A stretch of DNA of 64,000 nt from Methylobacterium sp. W2 (GTDB lineage Bacteria > Pseudomonadota > Alphaproteobacteria > Rhizobiales > Beijerinckiaceae). Each line of letters begins with the position of its first letter. The first letter of the stretch is position 1. The notes beneath the pieces are model-generated. The model had not been told where the DNA came from and searched no databases. It worked only from the letters and a program-made list of their open reading frames with translations. The stretch covers positions 98,865-162,864 of the forward strand of contig NZ_VMOA01000005.1 in the NCBI RefSeq assembly GCF_020662345.1, given 5' to 3'. The position numbers were made by a program, and so were the translations under genes. This document shows, piece by piece, positions 19,140 to 28,277 of the stretch.

Positions 19140-19717
19140 TGCGGTCCGTTAATCTCTGTCAGCGGTTCCTCACCGAGCGGTCGGGTGTGTCCGCCGTGGA
19201 ATTCGCCCTCGTCGCGCCGGTGATGATCCTGATGTTCATGGGAACGATCGAACTGCCTCGCGCCTACACGACCGCGCAACATGCCAACCGCGCCGCTCGC
19301 TCCATGGCGGATCTGATCTCACGCACGACCCTCACCGCTCAGGAGGTGGACGGCGTCTACAAGACGGGCCGCAACATGATGGCGCCCTACGACGCCACCG
19401 ACGCGAAGATCATCCTCACCGCGGCGGGCGTCTACCAGCAGAAAGACGGTTCGTTCAAAGCCAAGGTCTGCTCCAGCACAGCGGTCAACGCGCAGAAATA
19501 CGCGGCCTCCACGGACCTCGGAGCACCCCCGCCCTCGGAAGCGGTCGACAAGGCCCGCTACGTCATTGCCAAGATGACGATCGAATATAAGCCCATCTTC
19601 GACATCTTCCCGGCGCTGACCGCCCTTCCGTTCGAGAAGGAGGTGACTTGGCCCGTCCGAGCGATGAACGGAAAGCCGATTATCCTGCCCGGTGGCGTGG
19701 CCTGCCCGGCGACATGA
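19139..19717 (+). CDS. TadE-like pseudopilin family protein (second copy)
   Basis: 192 residues from ATG 19139, which overlaps the preceding TGA; an in-frame ATG at 19124 is also possible. It has the TadE signature SGVSAVEFALVAPVMILMFMGTIELPRAYTTAQHANRAARSMADLISR. A soluble exported domain of ~130 residues follows, with only two cysteines. It is the last gene of the TadG-TadE-TadE cassette and is convergent with the amidohydrolase gene that ends at 19763. Confidence 0.82.
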   Translation: MRSVNLCQRFLTERSGVSAVEFALVAPVMILMFMGTIELPRAYTTAQHANRAARSMADLISRTTLTAQEVDGVYKTGRNMMAPYDATDAKIILTAAGVYQQKDGSFKAKVCSSTAVNAQKYAASTDLGAPPPSEAVDKARYVIAKMTIEYKPIFDIFPALTALPFEKEVTWPVRAMNGKPIILPGGVACPAT

Positions 19718-19762
19718 TCCGCGAAGGGCATGGCGGTTCCGGGAATGCGACCGAATTGACCG

Positions 19763-20932
19763 TCAGCGCGCCGGGAGAGCCGTCTCGATCACCCGCGCCC
19801 AAAGCGACGCTCCGTAGGGAATGGCGGCATCGTTGAAATCGTAATGCGGATGGTGAAGTCCCGCACTGTCCCCGTTGCCCATGAAGATGTAGGCGCCGGG
19901 CCGATGGGCCAACATGTAGGAGAAATCCTCCGCCGCCATCATCGGCGCGACATCCCGCTCTACCCGCTCGTCCCCGACGATCCCCGCCGCCACGTCGGCG
20001 ATAAAATCCGCCTCGGCCGGGTGGTTTTCCGTCACCGGATATCCGCCGCTGTAATCCACGCGGGCAGTGGCCCCGTAAGCGGCGGCTGTGTTCGTGACGA
20101 TGGCGCCGATGCGCTCCTGCATGGTGGCGCGCACCGCCTTCGAGAGGGCGCGCATGGTGCCCCGCATGGTCACCTGCTGGGGCAGGACGTTGAAGGCGTC
20201 TCCGGCTTCGAGGGCACAGACCGACACGACACCGCTCTCAAGCGGGTTGACGCTGCGCGCCACCACCGATTGCAGCGCGACGACGATGTGGCTCGCCACC
20301 AGCACGCTGTCGATGGCGAGATGCGGCTGCGCCGCATGGCCGCCGCGCCCTTCGATCGTGATGGTGAAGCGGTCGGTGGAGGCCATGATCGGGCCGGGAC
20401 GGATCGCGAAGCGGCCGAGTGCCAAGCCGGGAATATTGTGCAGACCGTAGACGGTCTCGACGCCGAACCGCTCCATCATCCCGTCGCGGACCATCGCCTC
20501 GCCGCCGCCGCCGCCTTCTTCGGCAGGCTGGAAGATCATCACCGCCGTGCCGTCGAAATCGCGGGTCTCGGCGAGGTACTTGGCGGCACCGAGCAGCATC
20601 GCGGTATGCCCGTCGTGCCCGCAGGCATGCATCCGCCCCGGCATGGTGGAGCGATAGGCGAGGTCGCGCACCTCCTGGATTGGCAGCGCGTCCATGTCCG
20701 CACGCAGACCGATGGCGCGGTTCGAACCGTGCGAGCGCCCGCGAATGACCCCGACGACCCCGGTCCGGCCGATACCCGTGGCGACCTCGTCGCAGCCGAA
20801 ATCCCGCAGCTTGTCGGCGACAAAGCCGGCCGTGCGATGGACGTCGTATTGCAGCTCCGGATGGGCGTGGAGGTCGTGCCGCCATGCGGTGATCTCATCC
20901 GCCAGGGCTGCGATCCGGTCGACGATGGGCAT
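19763..20932 (-). CDS. M20-family metallo-amidohydrolase (hippurate hydrolase/IAA-amino acid hydrolase type)
   Basis: 389 residues of the M20D peptidase family, which hydrolyses N-acyl amino acids using two metal ions. Visible motifs are GLRADMDALPIQE, HACGHDGHTAMLLGAA, the Glu pair in IFQPAEEGGGGGEAM, the dimerisation-domain histidine in GRGGHAAQPHLAIDSV, and the C-terminal MMAAEDFSYML and HHPHYDFND. The start is ATG 20932. It stands alone, with about 137 bp to cueR upstream. Substrate preference cannot be told from sequence. Confidence 0.92.
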   Translation of the reverse strand: MPIVDRIAALADEITAWRHDLHAHPELQYDVHRTAGFVADKLRDFGCDEVATGIGRTGVVGVIRGRSHGSNRAIGLRADMDALPIQEVRDLAYRSTMPGRMHACGHDGHTAMLLGAAKYLAETRDFDGTAVMIFQPAEEGGGGGEAMVRDGMMERFGVETVYGLHNIPGLALGRFAIRPGPIMASTDRFTITIEGRGGHAAQPHLAIDSVLVASHIVVALQSVVARSVNPLESGVVSVCALEAGDAFNVLPQQVTMRGTMRALSKAVRATMQERIGAIVTNTAAAYGATARVDYSGGYPVTENHPAEADFIADVAAGIVGDERVERDVAPMMAAEDFSYMLAHRPGAYIFMGNGDSAGLHHPHYDFNDAAIPYGASLWARVIETALPAR

Positions 20933-21069
20933 GGTTCACGTCTCTTGCGCGTCTTGGCTCGTCTCGGGCCGAGCTTGTCGACCATAGCGCATCCCAGCAA
21001 AGGCGAGGCCATTTAGATCGATTTCAAAAAGCGCGGCCGATGGATCATGTGCAGAACGTGATGCCGGTG

Positions 21070-21519
21070 CTAGCGGGAGGGGGGCTTCGCCCGGACAGGC
21101 CGTTGTGGAACCGGCGCATGAGCGGCGGCGAGATCGTCGAGGATCGGGCAATCCGGGCGGGAATCACCGCTGCAATGGTCCGCCAGTGACGCCAGGATTC
21201 GGGCCATGGCCTCCAGCTCGGCGATGCGGCGGCGCAGATCCGCCACATGGTGCAGGGCCAGGGTCTTCACCTGAGCGCTGGCGCGTCCACGATCCTGCCA
21301 GAGCGCCAACAGGCCGGCGATGTCCTCCACGGAGAAGCCAAGATCGCGGGAACGGCGCACGAAGCGCAGAGTGTGCAAATCCTCCTCGCCATAGAGCCGG
21401 TAGCCGGACGCGGTCCTGTCCGCCGGCGGCAACAGGCCGGTCTCCTCGTAATACCGGATCATCTTGGCCGAGACGCCGGTGGCCTTTGCCGCCGCGCCGA
21501 TGGTGACGGCGCCGCTCAT
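21070..21519 (-). CDS. cueR: Cu(I)-responsive MerR-family regulator
   Basis: 149 residues. The N-terminal winged helix ([39 protein letters not shown]) is that of MerR proteins. The metal-binding loop has Cys116 and Cys124 ([13 protein letters not shown]), the same eight-residue spacing as the copper-binding cysteines of CueR. The start overlaps the copA stop by 4 bp, so it is transcribed after copA and controls its own operon through the promoter at 24013-24043. The C-terminus is longer and more basic than in E. coli CueR. Confidence 0.93.
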   Translation of the reverse strand: MSGAVTIGAAAKATGVSAKMIRYYEETGLLPPADRTASGYRLYGEEDLHTLRFVRRSRDLGFSVEDIAGLLALWQDRGRASAQVKTLALHHVADLRRRIAELEAMARILASLADHCSGDSRPDCPILDDLAAAHAPVPQRPVRAKPPSR

Positions 21520-24005
21520 CCCAGGCCTCCCACGCCGCGTCCCGCCTTGCGAAGGCGGAGGGCATTGGCGAGCACGAACAGGCTCGACAGCGCCATGGCG
21601 CCTGCGGCCAGGACCGGCGAGAGCGACGGACCGCCGAACGCGTGGAGCAGCCCCGCCGCCACGGGAATCAGCGCGACATTGTACGCGAAGGCCCAGAACA
21701 GATTCTGCGTGATGTTGCGCATCACCGCGCGCGACAGACCGATGGCGGAGACGATACCGGACAGCGCCCCCGACATTAGCACCACGTCGGCGCTCTCTAC
21801 CGCGATGTCCGTGCCCGTCCCGATGGCGAAGCCAATCTCGGCTTCGGCGAGGGCCGGGGCGTCGTTAATACCGTCCCCGACGAAGGCGACCGGGCCGAAC
21901 CGGGCGCGCAGGTCCCGCACGGCCGCGACCTTGCCACCGGGAAGCACCTCGGCGACGATCTCGGCGATCCCCAGCCGGGCCGCCACCCCGGAGGCCGCTC
22001 CCCGTGCGTCGCCCGTGACCATGGCTACGACGAGGCCCTGTGCCGTCAGGGCCGAGACGGCCTCGGCCGCACCCGTCTTGATCGGGTCCGATACGGCCAC
22101 GAGGGCGGCAAGGCGACCGTCGATGGCGACGTAGAGGGGGCTCTTTCCCTCACCCTCCAGTCGAGAGGCCGCCTCGGCGAGATCGCCGGCGGCGATGCCG
22201 TGTCCGTTCAGATGGCGCCGTGCGCCGACGATGATCGCCTGCCCGCCGACGCCCCCCTCGACACCGTGGCCCGGCACGGCCTCGAAACGGTCGACGGGAA
22301 GCAGGGAGAGGCCCCGTTCTCCGGCCGCCTCGACGATGCTGCGCGCGATGGGATGTTCGGACCGCGCTTCCACCGAGGCCGCGAGGCGCAGCACCGCGTC
22401 CGGCTCGAAGCCCGCTGCCGTGACGAGGTCGGTAAGGGCGGGCCTGCCCTCGGTGAGGGTTCCGGTCTTGTCGAAGGCCACGACCTTGGCGTCGCGCAGG
22501 GCCTGCAGCGCCGCGCCGTTGCGGAAGAGCACGCCGAGCTCCGCCGCGCGCCCCGTGCCGACCATGATCGAGGTCGGCGTCGCCAGTCCCATGGCGCAGG
22601 GGCAGGCGATGATGAGGACGGCGATGGCGTGGACGAGGGCCAGGCCGAGGGCGGGACTCGGACCGAGGGCGAGCCATCCGACGAAAGTCGTCAGGGATGC
22701 GGCGATGACGGCGGGCACGAACCAGCCGGTGACCCGGTCGATCAGGGCCTGGATCGGCAGCTTGGCGCCCTGCGCCGCCTGGACCATCTCTACGATCTGC
22801 GCCAGCACCGTGCGCGCGCCGATCGTGTCCACGCGCAGATCAAAGCCGCCATGGGTGTTTAGCGTGCCGCCGACCGTGCGGTCGCCCTCGCGCTTCCGCA
22901 CGGGCAAAGGTTCGCCGGTGACCATGCTTTCGTCGACGAAGCTCTCCCCCGCCGCGACCACGCCGTCGGCGGCGATGCGCTCGCCGGGGCGAATGCGGAC
23001 GATGTCGCCGAGCCGAAGGGACGCCAGGGGAATGTCGCTTTCGTGCCCCTCCCGAATGACGCGTGCGGTCGCCGGCGCGAGCCCGATAAGGCGCGCGATG
23101 GCCGCGCCGGTACGCCCCTTGGCCCGAGCCTCCAGGGTGCGGCCGAGGAGAATCAGCGTGACGATGAGGACGGCGGCCTCAAAATAGAGATGAGCCGTTC
23201 CCGGCGGCAGGATCTGCGGCGCCAGGGTCGAGACCAGGGAATACGAGTACGCGGCCCCCGCACCGAGGGCGACGAGGGCGTTCATATCCGGATGCCCCTT
23301 CACCAGGGCCGGAACCCCATGCCGAAAGAAGCGCCGTCCGGGCCAAGCGAGGACGAGGGTGGCGAGAACGGCCTGAAACAGGCCGGCCGCCGTGCCGAGA
23401 TGGGCATGGACCGCCTCGCCGAAGCCGGGGACGAGATGCCCCCCCATGTCGAGGACGACGATCGGGGCTGACAAGGCGGCGGAGATGATGGCGTCGCGGC
23501 GGAGTTCCAAAGCCTCGCGCTCGTGCCGGTCCTCCGGCACACCGACGCTCCCCTCATCAATGGGAGAGGCCTCGTAGCCGGCGACCGTCACAGCCTCGAC
23601 GAGATCCGCGACGTCGACCGCTCCTTCCGCATGGCGCAACGTGGCCCGCCCGGTGGCGAGGTTCACGTTGGCCATGCTTACCCCGTCGAGGGCGAGAAGT
23701 GCGCGTTCCACGCGGCCGACGCAGGAGGCGCAGGACAATCCACCGACGGACAGCTCCGTGACGGTCTCGGGCACCTCGTAGCCGGCCTTGCCAATTGCGG
23801 CGACGACACTCGCCGGGTCGCCGTCCAGGATCAGGCTAGCCCGGCCGGTGACGAGACTGACAGCAACGTCCGATGCGCCGGGAAGCGCAGCGAGGACGCG
23901 CTCGACGCGGCCGACGCAGGTTGCACAGCTCATGCCGACGACCGGAAGGTCGAGACGACGTCCCCTGACGGGGCGCTGCTTGGGGGAAGCGATCACGGTA
24001 TCCAT
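21516..24005 (-). CDS. copA: Copper-exporting P1B-type ATPase
   Basis: CopA exports Cu(I) across the inner membrane at the cost of ATP. I start it at ATG 24005 (829 residues), because the CueR-type promoter lies between this codon and the more distal ATG at 24056. Two heavy-metal domains are present (GMSCATC with Cys27/Cys30, and GLSCASC). They are followed by membrane helices, TGEPLPV in the actuator domain, the intramembrane CPC motif ([12 protein letters not shown]), the phosphorylation site [15 protein letters not shown] and [11 protein letters not shown]. All catalytic motifs are intact. It forms an operon with cueR. Confidence 0.96.
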   Translation of the reverse strand: MDTVIASPKQRPVRGRRLDLPVVGMSCATCVGRVERVLAALPGASDVAVSLVTGRASLILDGDPASVVAAIGKAGYEVPETVTELSVGGLSCASCVGRVERALLALDGVSMANVNLATGRATLRHAEGAVDVADLVEAVTVAGYEASPIDEGSVGVPEDRHEREALELRRDAIISAALSAPIVVLDMGGHLVPGFGEAVHAHLGTAAGLFQAVLATLVLAWPGRRFFRHGVPALVKGHPDMNALVALGAGAAYSYSLVSTLAPQILPPGTAHLYFEAAVLIVTLILLGRTLEARAKGRTGAAIARLIGLAPATARVIREGHESDIPLASLRLGDIVRIRPGERIAADGVVAAGESFVDESMVTGEPLPVRKREGDRTVGGTLNTHGGFDLRVDTIGARTVLAQIVEMVQAAQGAKLPIQALIDRVTGWFVPAVIAASLTTFVGWLALGPSPALGLALVHAIAVLIIACPCAMGLATPTSIMVGTGRAAELGVLFRNGAALQALRDAKVVAFDKTGTLTEGRPALTDLVTAAGFEPDAVLRLAASVEARSEHPIARSIVEAAGERGLSLLPVDRFEAVPGHGVEGGVGGQAIIVGARRHLNGHGIAAGDLAEAASRLEGEGKSPLYVAIDGRLAALVAVSDPIKTGAAEAVSALTAQGLVVAMVTGDARGAASGVAARLGIAEIVAEVLPGGKVAAVRDLRARFGPVAFVGDGINDAPALAEAEIGFAIGTGTDIAVESADVVLMSGALSGIVSAIGLSRAVMRNITQNLFWAFAYNVALIPVAAGLLHAFGGPSLSPVLAAGAMALSSLFVLANALRLRKAGRGVGGLG

Positions 24006-24012
24006 ACGAGCG

Positions 24013-24043
24013 TATGTGGGGCTTCCCATCGTGGGAAGGTCAA
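24013..24043 (-). promoter_or_regulatory. CueR-type copA promoter and operator
   Basis: Reading the minus strand, TTGACC (24043-24038) is followed by a 19-bp spacer containing the dyad CTTCCCACGATGGGAAG, then CACATA (24018-24013). The long 19-bp spacer with this dyad is the hallmark of MerR/CueR-activated promoters and closely resembles E. coli copA. The predicted RNA start (24005-24007) coincides with the copA ATG. Confidence 0.88.
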
Positions 24044-24113
24044 GGCTGCGACGCATGGCTCATCGCGTCGCGTGCGCATGGCGTCCGGGGCGTTTCCGCG
24101 TCATAGGAAAGCG

Positions 24114-24368
24114 ATGATACAGCCTCTCGACACCTGCATGCGAACCTTGAGCGCGCTGATCACCTCCGACATCCCGGCGGGTGAGACCGAGGCCAACGCC
24201 TGCATCGAGACCTACCTCGCGACGTTTCCCGGTCCGGCGAAGCAGGTGGCGGCCCTGAGCATGCTCGACCATGCGGTCGACCAGCGCTTGAGCCCCTCCC
24301 CCTTCCTGCCCGTGCTGAAGGCGATCATCGAGGCGCAGTACCGGCGCCTCGGCACCAGTCGAAACTGA
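24114..24368 (+). CDS. Small hypothetical protein, 84 residues
   Basis: The ATG at 24114 is preceded by AGGAAA at good spacing. The frame is open upstream, but those codons overlap the copA promoter antisense. The product is a small, soluble, mostly helical protein (TCMRTLSALITSDIPAGETEANACIETYL) without signal peptide or membrane segment. It is divergent from copA and convergent with the histidine-kinase gene. I do not recognise it. The ribosome-binding site and plausible amino-acid usage support a real gene. Confidence 0.5.
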   Translation: MIQPLDTCMRTLSALITSDIPAGETEANACIETYLATFPGPAKQVAALSMLDHAVDQRLSPSPFLPVLKAIIEAQYRRLGTSRN

Positions 24369-24378
24369 AAGGTCAGGA

Positions 24379-25644
24379 TCAGGCGTTCGCAGATGTGTCG
24401 TCGCTGGCCTGCCGTTCCGGTAGCAGCGCGCGGACGGTGGTACCCCGATTCGGCTCGCTCTCGATGACGAGCTTGCCGCGGTGGCGGTTGACGATGTGCT
24501 TGACGATGGCAAGGCCGAGGCCCGTCCCGCCCTTCTGCCGGCTCGAGGCCACATCGACCCGGTAGAACCGTTCCGTCAGGCGGGGAATGTGTTCGGGCGC
24601 GATACCCGGTCCGTCGTCCCTTACGCTGAGCGCGATCTGCGGCTTTCCCGACGCCGGGCGAAGGGTCCGTTCGAGGCCGACAACGACGTTGCCGCCGCCA
24701 TACTTCACCGCATTCTCCACGAGGTTCTCGACTACGCGGGCGAGTTCGTCGCGCTCGCCGAGCACCGGATAGGCGGCATCCGGCGCGTCGAGGGCGACGC
24801 TCACGCCGCGCTCGCGGGCCAGCGGCCCCTGCACGTCCACCATCTGCCGCGCGATCTGACCGAGATCGACGACCTGCGTCGGCGGGACGTGCTCGCGCAG
24901 TTCGATGCGCGAGAGTGAGAGCAGGTCGTCGATGAGGCGCGTCATGCGCTGCGCCTGGGTTTTCATGATGCCGAGGAACTTCTCCCTGGCCGGCGCATCG
25001 GCCTTGGCCGGCCCCTGCAGGGTCTCGATGAAGCCGAGGAGGGAGGCGAGCGGCGTGCGAAGCTCGTGGCTGGCATTGGCAACGAAATCGACCCGCATCG
25101 CCTCCAGGCGACGGGCGGCCGTAAGATCGCGCAGGAACAGGACGACGTTGGGCTGTCCGCCCCCCGGGCCGTCCGGCATGGGCAACGCGCCGATCTGCAC
25201 CTCGAACGCCCGCTCGGTCGGCACGCGCGTGGTGTAGAGGGTCTTCAGCGGGGCGCCGGTGCGGAGCACCTCCTCGATCCCATCGAGCACGTCAGGCGCC
25301 CGCAGGGCAAAAGAGAGCGGGTGCTTGAGCTTGAGAGCCGGCAGGAGCGTGCGCGCGGCCGGATTGACCTCAATGACGACGCTGCGCCGATCCACCAGGA
25401 TCACCGGATCGGGGATATTGGCCAGAAGCGCTTCGGCGATGGAATGGCGCGTACGGGCGGCCGCCTCTGGCGGGGCCACCCTCCTCGGCCGGCTCAGGCT
25501 GCCGACGAGGCCACCAATGATGATTGCCACCGCGCCCGCGGCGACGATGGCCGCGAGGTCACCTCTCACGCTCGAGGCGACGACCGTGATCGTGGCCGCG
25601 ATGCCTGCGCCGATCCAAGCCGATCTTCGCGCGCCACGGGCCAT
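24379..25644 (-). CDS. PhoR-like sensor histidine kinase
   Basis: 421 residues. Two N-terminal membrane helices (about 8-50) are followed by a PAS domain (SIAEALLANIPDPVILVDRR, about 68-175), a HisKA domain with the phospho-accepting His193 in FVANASHELRTPLASLLGF, and an ATPase domain (ENLVENAVKYGG, VRDDGPGIAPEHI, GGTGLGLAIVKHI). The architecture matches alphaproteobacterial PhoR, the phosphate-starvation kinase. However, no phoB, pst or phoU gene is adjacent, so the specific name is inference. It lies 30 bp after the membrane-protein gene and is the last gene of the minus-strand run that begins at 36467. Confidence 0.85.
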   Translation of the reverse strand: MARGARRSAWIGAGIAATITVVASSVRGDLAAIVAAGAVAIIIGGLVGSLSRPRRVAPPEAAARTRHSIAEALLANIPDPVILVDRRSVVIEVNPAARTLLPALKLKHPLSFALRAPDVLDGIEEVLRTGAPLKTLYTTRVPTERAFEVQIGALPMPDGPGGGQPNVVLFLRDLTAARRLEAMRVDFVANASHELRTPLASLLGFIETLQGPAKADAPAREKFLGIMKTQAQRMTRLIDDLLSLSRIELREHVPPTQVVDLGQIARQMVDVQGPLARERGVSVALDAPDAAYPVLGERDELARVVENLVENAVKYGGGNVVVGLERTLRPASGKPQIALSVRDDGPGIAPEHIPRLTERFYRVDVASSRQKGGTGLGLAIVKHIVNRHRGKLVIESEPNRGTTVRALLPERQASDDTSANA

Positions 25645-25674
25645 CGCTCACCGTTCCATGGCCGAAGACACCGC

Positions 25675-26862
25675 TCAGGAGCCGCTGGACGGGGATGGCG
25701 ACGCCGCACGCAGGCGCCGGAGGATCTCGTAGACGCCGAGCATCGCCAGAGCGACCACGAAGGGAACGAGGTAGTAGCAGACCCGGAACAGCAGCAGCGA
25801 GCCGAGGACCTGGTCCCGCGGCAGGCTCGAAAGGGCGAGAAGGATCGTTGCCTCGAAGACCCCGAGCCCCCCCGGTGCGTTGGAGGCGATGCCGAGCATG
25901 GCCGCCAGGACGTAGACGCCGACGAAGGTAGTGAATCCAATGGTCGAACCAGCAGGGAGCAGGACATAGAGCGTCGCCGCCGCAGCGCAGACGTCGCCGA
26001 TGCCCACCACCATCTGACTCATCGACACCGTGGCGCCAGGCAGTTCAAGGGACCAGCCCTTGACCCTGACATGGCGTCGCTTGAGCGAGACCCAGCCGAG
26101 ATAACCGAACACCATGAGGAGGGCCGCGAAGCCGACACCCTGGTTGAGACGGATGCTGGTGAAGGTGAGCGCCGCCAATTGCCCCGCCTCGACCACCAGG
26201 CTGAGCCCCAGGACGACCCCCATGCCAAGCCAGAAGGTGAAGCCGGCGATGACGGTGAGCGCCGCGATCTTTGCCGCGCTCAAACCTTTCTTCGAGTAGA
26301 TCCAGTAGCGGATCGTCCCCGCCGTCAGGAGCGGAAAGCCCAGGGTAAAGCTGACCGCGTAGCTGGTGAACGAGGCAAGCGCCGTCGTCCTGTAGGGAAC
26401 CTTGATCTTGAGTTGTCGCAGGGCGAGGGCGTCGTAGCAGGTGAGGAAAAGATAGCTCACCCCGACAAACAGGAAGGCGAATCCGAGCTGTTCGCCGGTG
26501 GCCGCCGTCAAAGCCGCATGCAGTTCAGCCCAGGTAACCTGCTGCGAGAGCTTCCACAGCACGCCAAGCGACACCGCGAAGATGACGATGCTGGCGGCGG
26601 TGCCGAGCCAGGCGTAGCGGTTCCTGTAGGAGCGCTTCGGCGCGGGCGGAGCGCAATCCTCCGTCTCGGCCGTCGTCACGGCGTCGGCCGGCTTCAAGTC
26701 GGCCCGCCGATGATGGTCTCCCGCAAAGTTCATGTCGTCGGCGTCCGCCTCCGCCGGCCTTCCCGCCCAACCTTGACGGCGGCGTGGATTGGGACCGAGC
26801 TTTTGCCGGACCGCGGCCCGTGCCCCGGCATTTAGGGTCTTTGTGTCCGGATGGCCAGTCAC
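25675..26862 (-). CDS. YbhN/UPF0104-type membrane protein (lysylphosphatidylglycerol-synthase transmembrane family)
   Basis: 395 residues. After a polar N-terminus of ~60-70 residues come about eight hydrophobic segments, beginning RYAWLGTAASIVIFAVSLGVLW and containing LTCYDALALRQL and APGGLGVFEATILLALSS, the latter a family hallmark. There is no aminoacyl-transferase domain, so it is not a full MprF. Such proteins often sit in glycolipid or envelope clusters and may move lipids. The GTG start at 26862 overlaps the upstream stop (GTGA); ATG 26730 is an alternative. It belongs to the same transcription unit as the YcaO/Ino1 cluster. Confidence 0.8.
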   Translation of the reverse strand: MTGHPDTKTLNAGARAAVRQKLGPNPRRRQGWAGRPAEADADDMNFAGDHHRRADLKPADAVTTAETEDCAPPAPKRSYRNRYAWLGTAASIVIFAVSLGVLWKLSQQVTWAELHAALTAATGEQLGFAFLFVGVSYLFLTCYDALALRQLKIKVPYRTTALASFTSYAVSFTLGFPLLTAGTIRYWIYSKKGLSAAKIAALTVIAGFTFWLGMGVVLGLSLVVEAGQLAALTFTSIRLNQGVGFAALLMVFGYLGWVSLKRRHVRVKGWSLELPGATVSMSQMVVGIGDVCAAAATLYVLLPAGSTIGFTTFVGVYVLAAMLGIASNAPGGLGVFEATILLALSSLPRDQVLGSLLLFRVCYYLVPFVVALAMLGVYEILRRLRAASPSPSSGS

Positions 26863-27515
26863 CTCGGCCCTTCCGCTGGTGAAGTCCGGTATGGGAGCAG
26901 GATCGCGGCGGCTTGGCCCAGACCCTCGACGATCCGCCGCGCCACCAGGGGCGAGGTGCAGACGAAGGTCGGGCTCGGGTGCGGAATGGCGAGAACCGGG
27001 ATCTCCGGCCGGAGCCGTAAGAGCGGTTCGTGCGACAGGCCGGCCACGCGCCCGGCCAGCACCACGACGGCGAGGAACGGAAGCAGATCGATGAGCGGCG
27101 CCAAGTATGCAGCGGCGGACGCGATCTCGGCCTTCCTCGGCGCCCGGTTGAGGGCGCCGGGAGCGTGGATGACCCAGGGGACGGCGTTCCAGATAAGACT
27201 GTCGCGCCGTGCGATCCCGGCCTCCGCCATGAAGCGGAACAGGTTGGCGGCGGTGCCGGTGGGGTTGTCGCGCGAGACGAAGCCGGTGCGGCCGATGCTC
27301 GGGCCGGGTGTCTCCAGCAGCAGGAGAAGCCGCGCCTCGATCCCACCATCCTGCGGGTCGGGGTCCGGTACCTCCGCCGACCGCTCCGCCGCGATCCGTC
27401 GCGCCAGCGCGCGCAATGGAGCGACATGCGCTGCATCTCGGAGGGTGCGACGAACTGCGACCTGCTCTGGATCGGCGAGGCTCCTGGGCCGGATCGCTTC
27501 AGGCTCGGGCGCCAT
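26859..27515 (-). CDS. Uracil-DNA glycosylase superfamily protein
   Basis: 218 residues from ATG 27515, which has GAGGA close upstream; ATG 27539 is possible. UDG-fold motifs are visible: motif 1 as LLLLETPGPSIGRTGFVSRDN, then LIWNAVPWVIH, and the C-terminal HPSPTFV. Motif 1 has ETPGP where family 4/5 enzymes have GEAPG followed by E/D. No four-cysteine iron-sulfur set is evident. It may be a repair enzyme, or a divergent member recruited to another N-glycosidic reaction, given that it sits in a sugar-modifying gene cluster. That second reading is inference. Confidence 0.75.
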   Translation of the reverse strand: MAPEPEAIRPRSLADPEQVAVRRTLRDAAHVAPLRALARRIAAERSAEVPDPDPQDGGIEARLLLLLETPGPSIGRTGFVSRDNPTGTAANLFRFMAEAGIARRDSLIWNAVPWVIHAPGALNRAPRKAEIASAAAYLAPLIDLLPFLAVVVLAGRVAGLSHEPLLRLRPEIPVLAIPHPSPTFVCTSPLVARRIVEGLGQAAAILLPYRTSPAEGPR

Positions 27516-28275
27516 GGTCCTCGAACAGCGCGGCGGCATCGGTGGACAATGTACCAGTAAGGCGGAACCGCTCGGTTCGCGCTTCGCCTGAAAGACGCCC
27601 CATCAACCCTTCCACTCCACCGAACTGGAAACCGAGTTGCGTCGCATAGGCCGAGCAGGAAGCCCCCTTCCGCGCCTCGGCCAACGCGGAATAGCGGCAC
27701 GCGCGCTCCGGCAACGCATGGAAATTGCCCCTGAACGGCTCCTTCGGCGCGGCGTCACGAACAGTGTAGGGAAAGTCGCGCCACCACAGGACCGGAACGG
27801 ACCACTGCGCCCGCCTTATGGCGCGGACCAGTTGGACATGATCGACATGGCCGCCGACGGCCTGAGGGGCGAGGACAAGATCGGGTGAGACGTCGGCGAC
27901 GAGGCGCGAGACCGCATCGCCGAGGGCATCGACGATATCGTCGTCGTCGCCGCGAGGATCGGCGAAGAGCGCCGGTGCCGCCCCGTAACCGCGATGCGGC
28001 GCTTCTCGGAACGGCAGGTGCAGGGGCGGCGCGATACCGAGGGCGTCGGCCGCACGCCGGTCCTCGTCCCGCCGGAGGGCCATGTAGTCAATCTCCGGCC
28101 CCAGTCCCTTGTCGGTCTGGCACGCGAGGGCAAAGCCTTGCGGATCGGGGACGGTGGCGGTGAAGATCGTCGCCATCACCACCGTCCAACCAGCATTGGC
28201 CAGGGTCGCCAGGGTTCCGCCACAAGAGAAGACGGCGTCGTCGAGATGGGGTGAGAGCGCGAGGGCGACGGGCAT
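27499..28275 (-). CDS. PIG-L (LmbE-like) family deacetylase
   Basis: 258 residues of the zinc-dependent PIG-L/MshB family, which removes N-acetyl groups from GlcNAc-linked compounds. The zinc site is readable: PHLDD (His10, Asp12, Asp13) with FSCGGTLA, and the later GGHVDHVQLVRAI. The gene starts 2 bp after the stop of the GT4 glycosyltransferase and overlaps the UDG-like gene by about 17 bp. A glycosyltransferase followed by a PIG-L deacetylase is the logic of mycothiol, bacillithiol and GPI-anchor starts, which makes GlcNAc transfer and deacetylation likely here. Confidence 0.88.
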   Translation of the reverse strand: MPVALALSPHLDDAVFSCGGTLATLANAGWTVVMATIFTATVPDPQGFALACQTDKGLGPEIDYMALRRDEDRRAADALGIAPPLHLPFREAPHRGYGAAPALFADPRGDDDDIVDALGDAVSRLVADVSPDLVLAPQAVGGHVDHVQLVRAIRRAQWSVPVLWWRDFPYTVRDAAPKEPFRGNFHALPERACRYSALAEARKGASCSAYATQLGFQFGGVEGLMGRLSGEARTERFRLTGTLSTDAAALFEDHGARA

Positions 28276-28277
28276 GG

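Noticed and set aside
24006..24056. Upstream ATG at 24056 as the copA start
   Set aside because: The CueR promoter (-35 at 24043-24038) lies inside this extension, so the regulated transcript cannot contain it.
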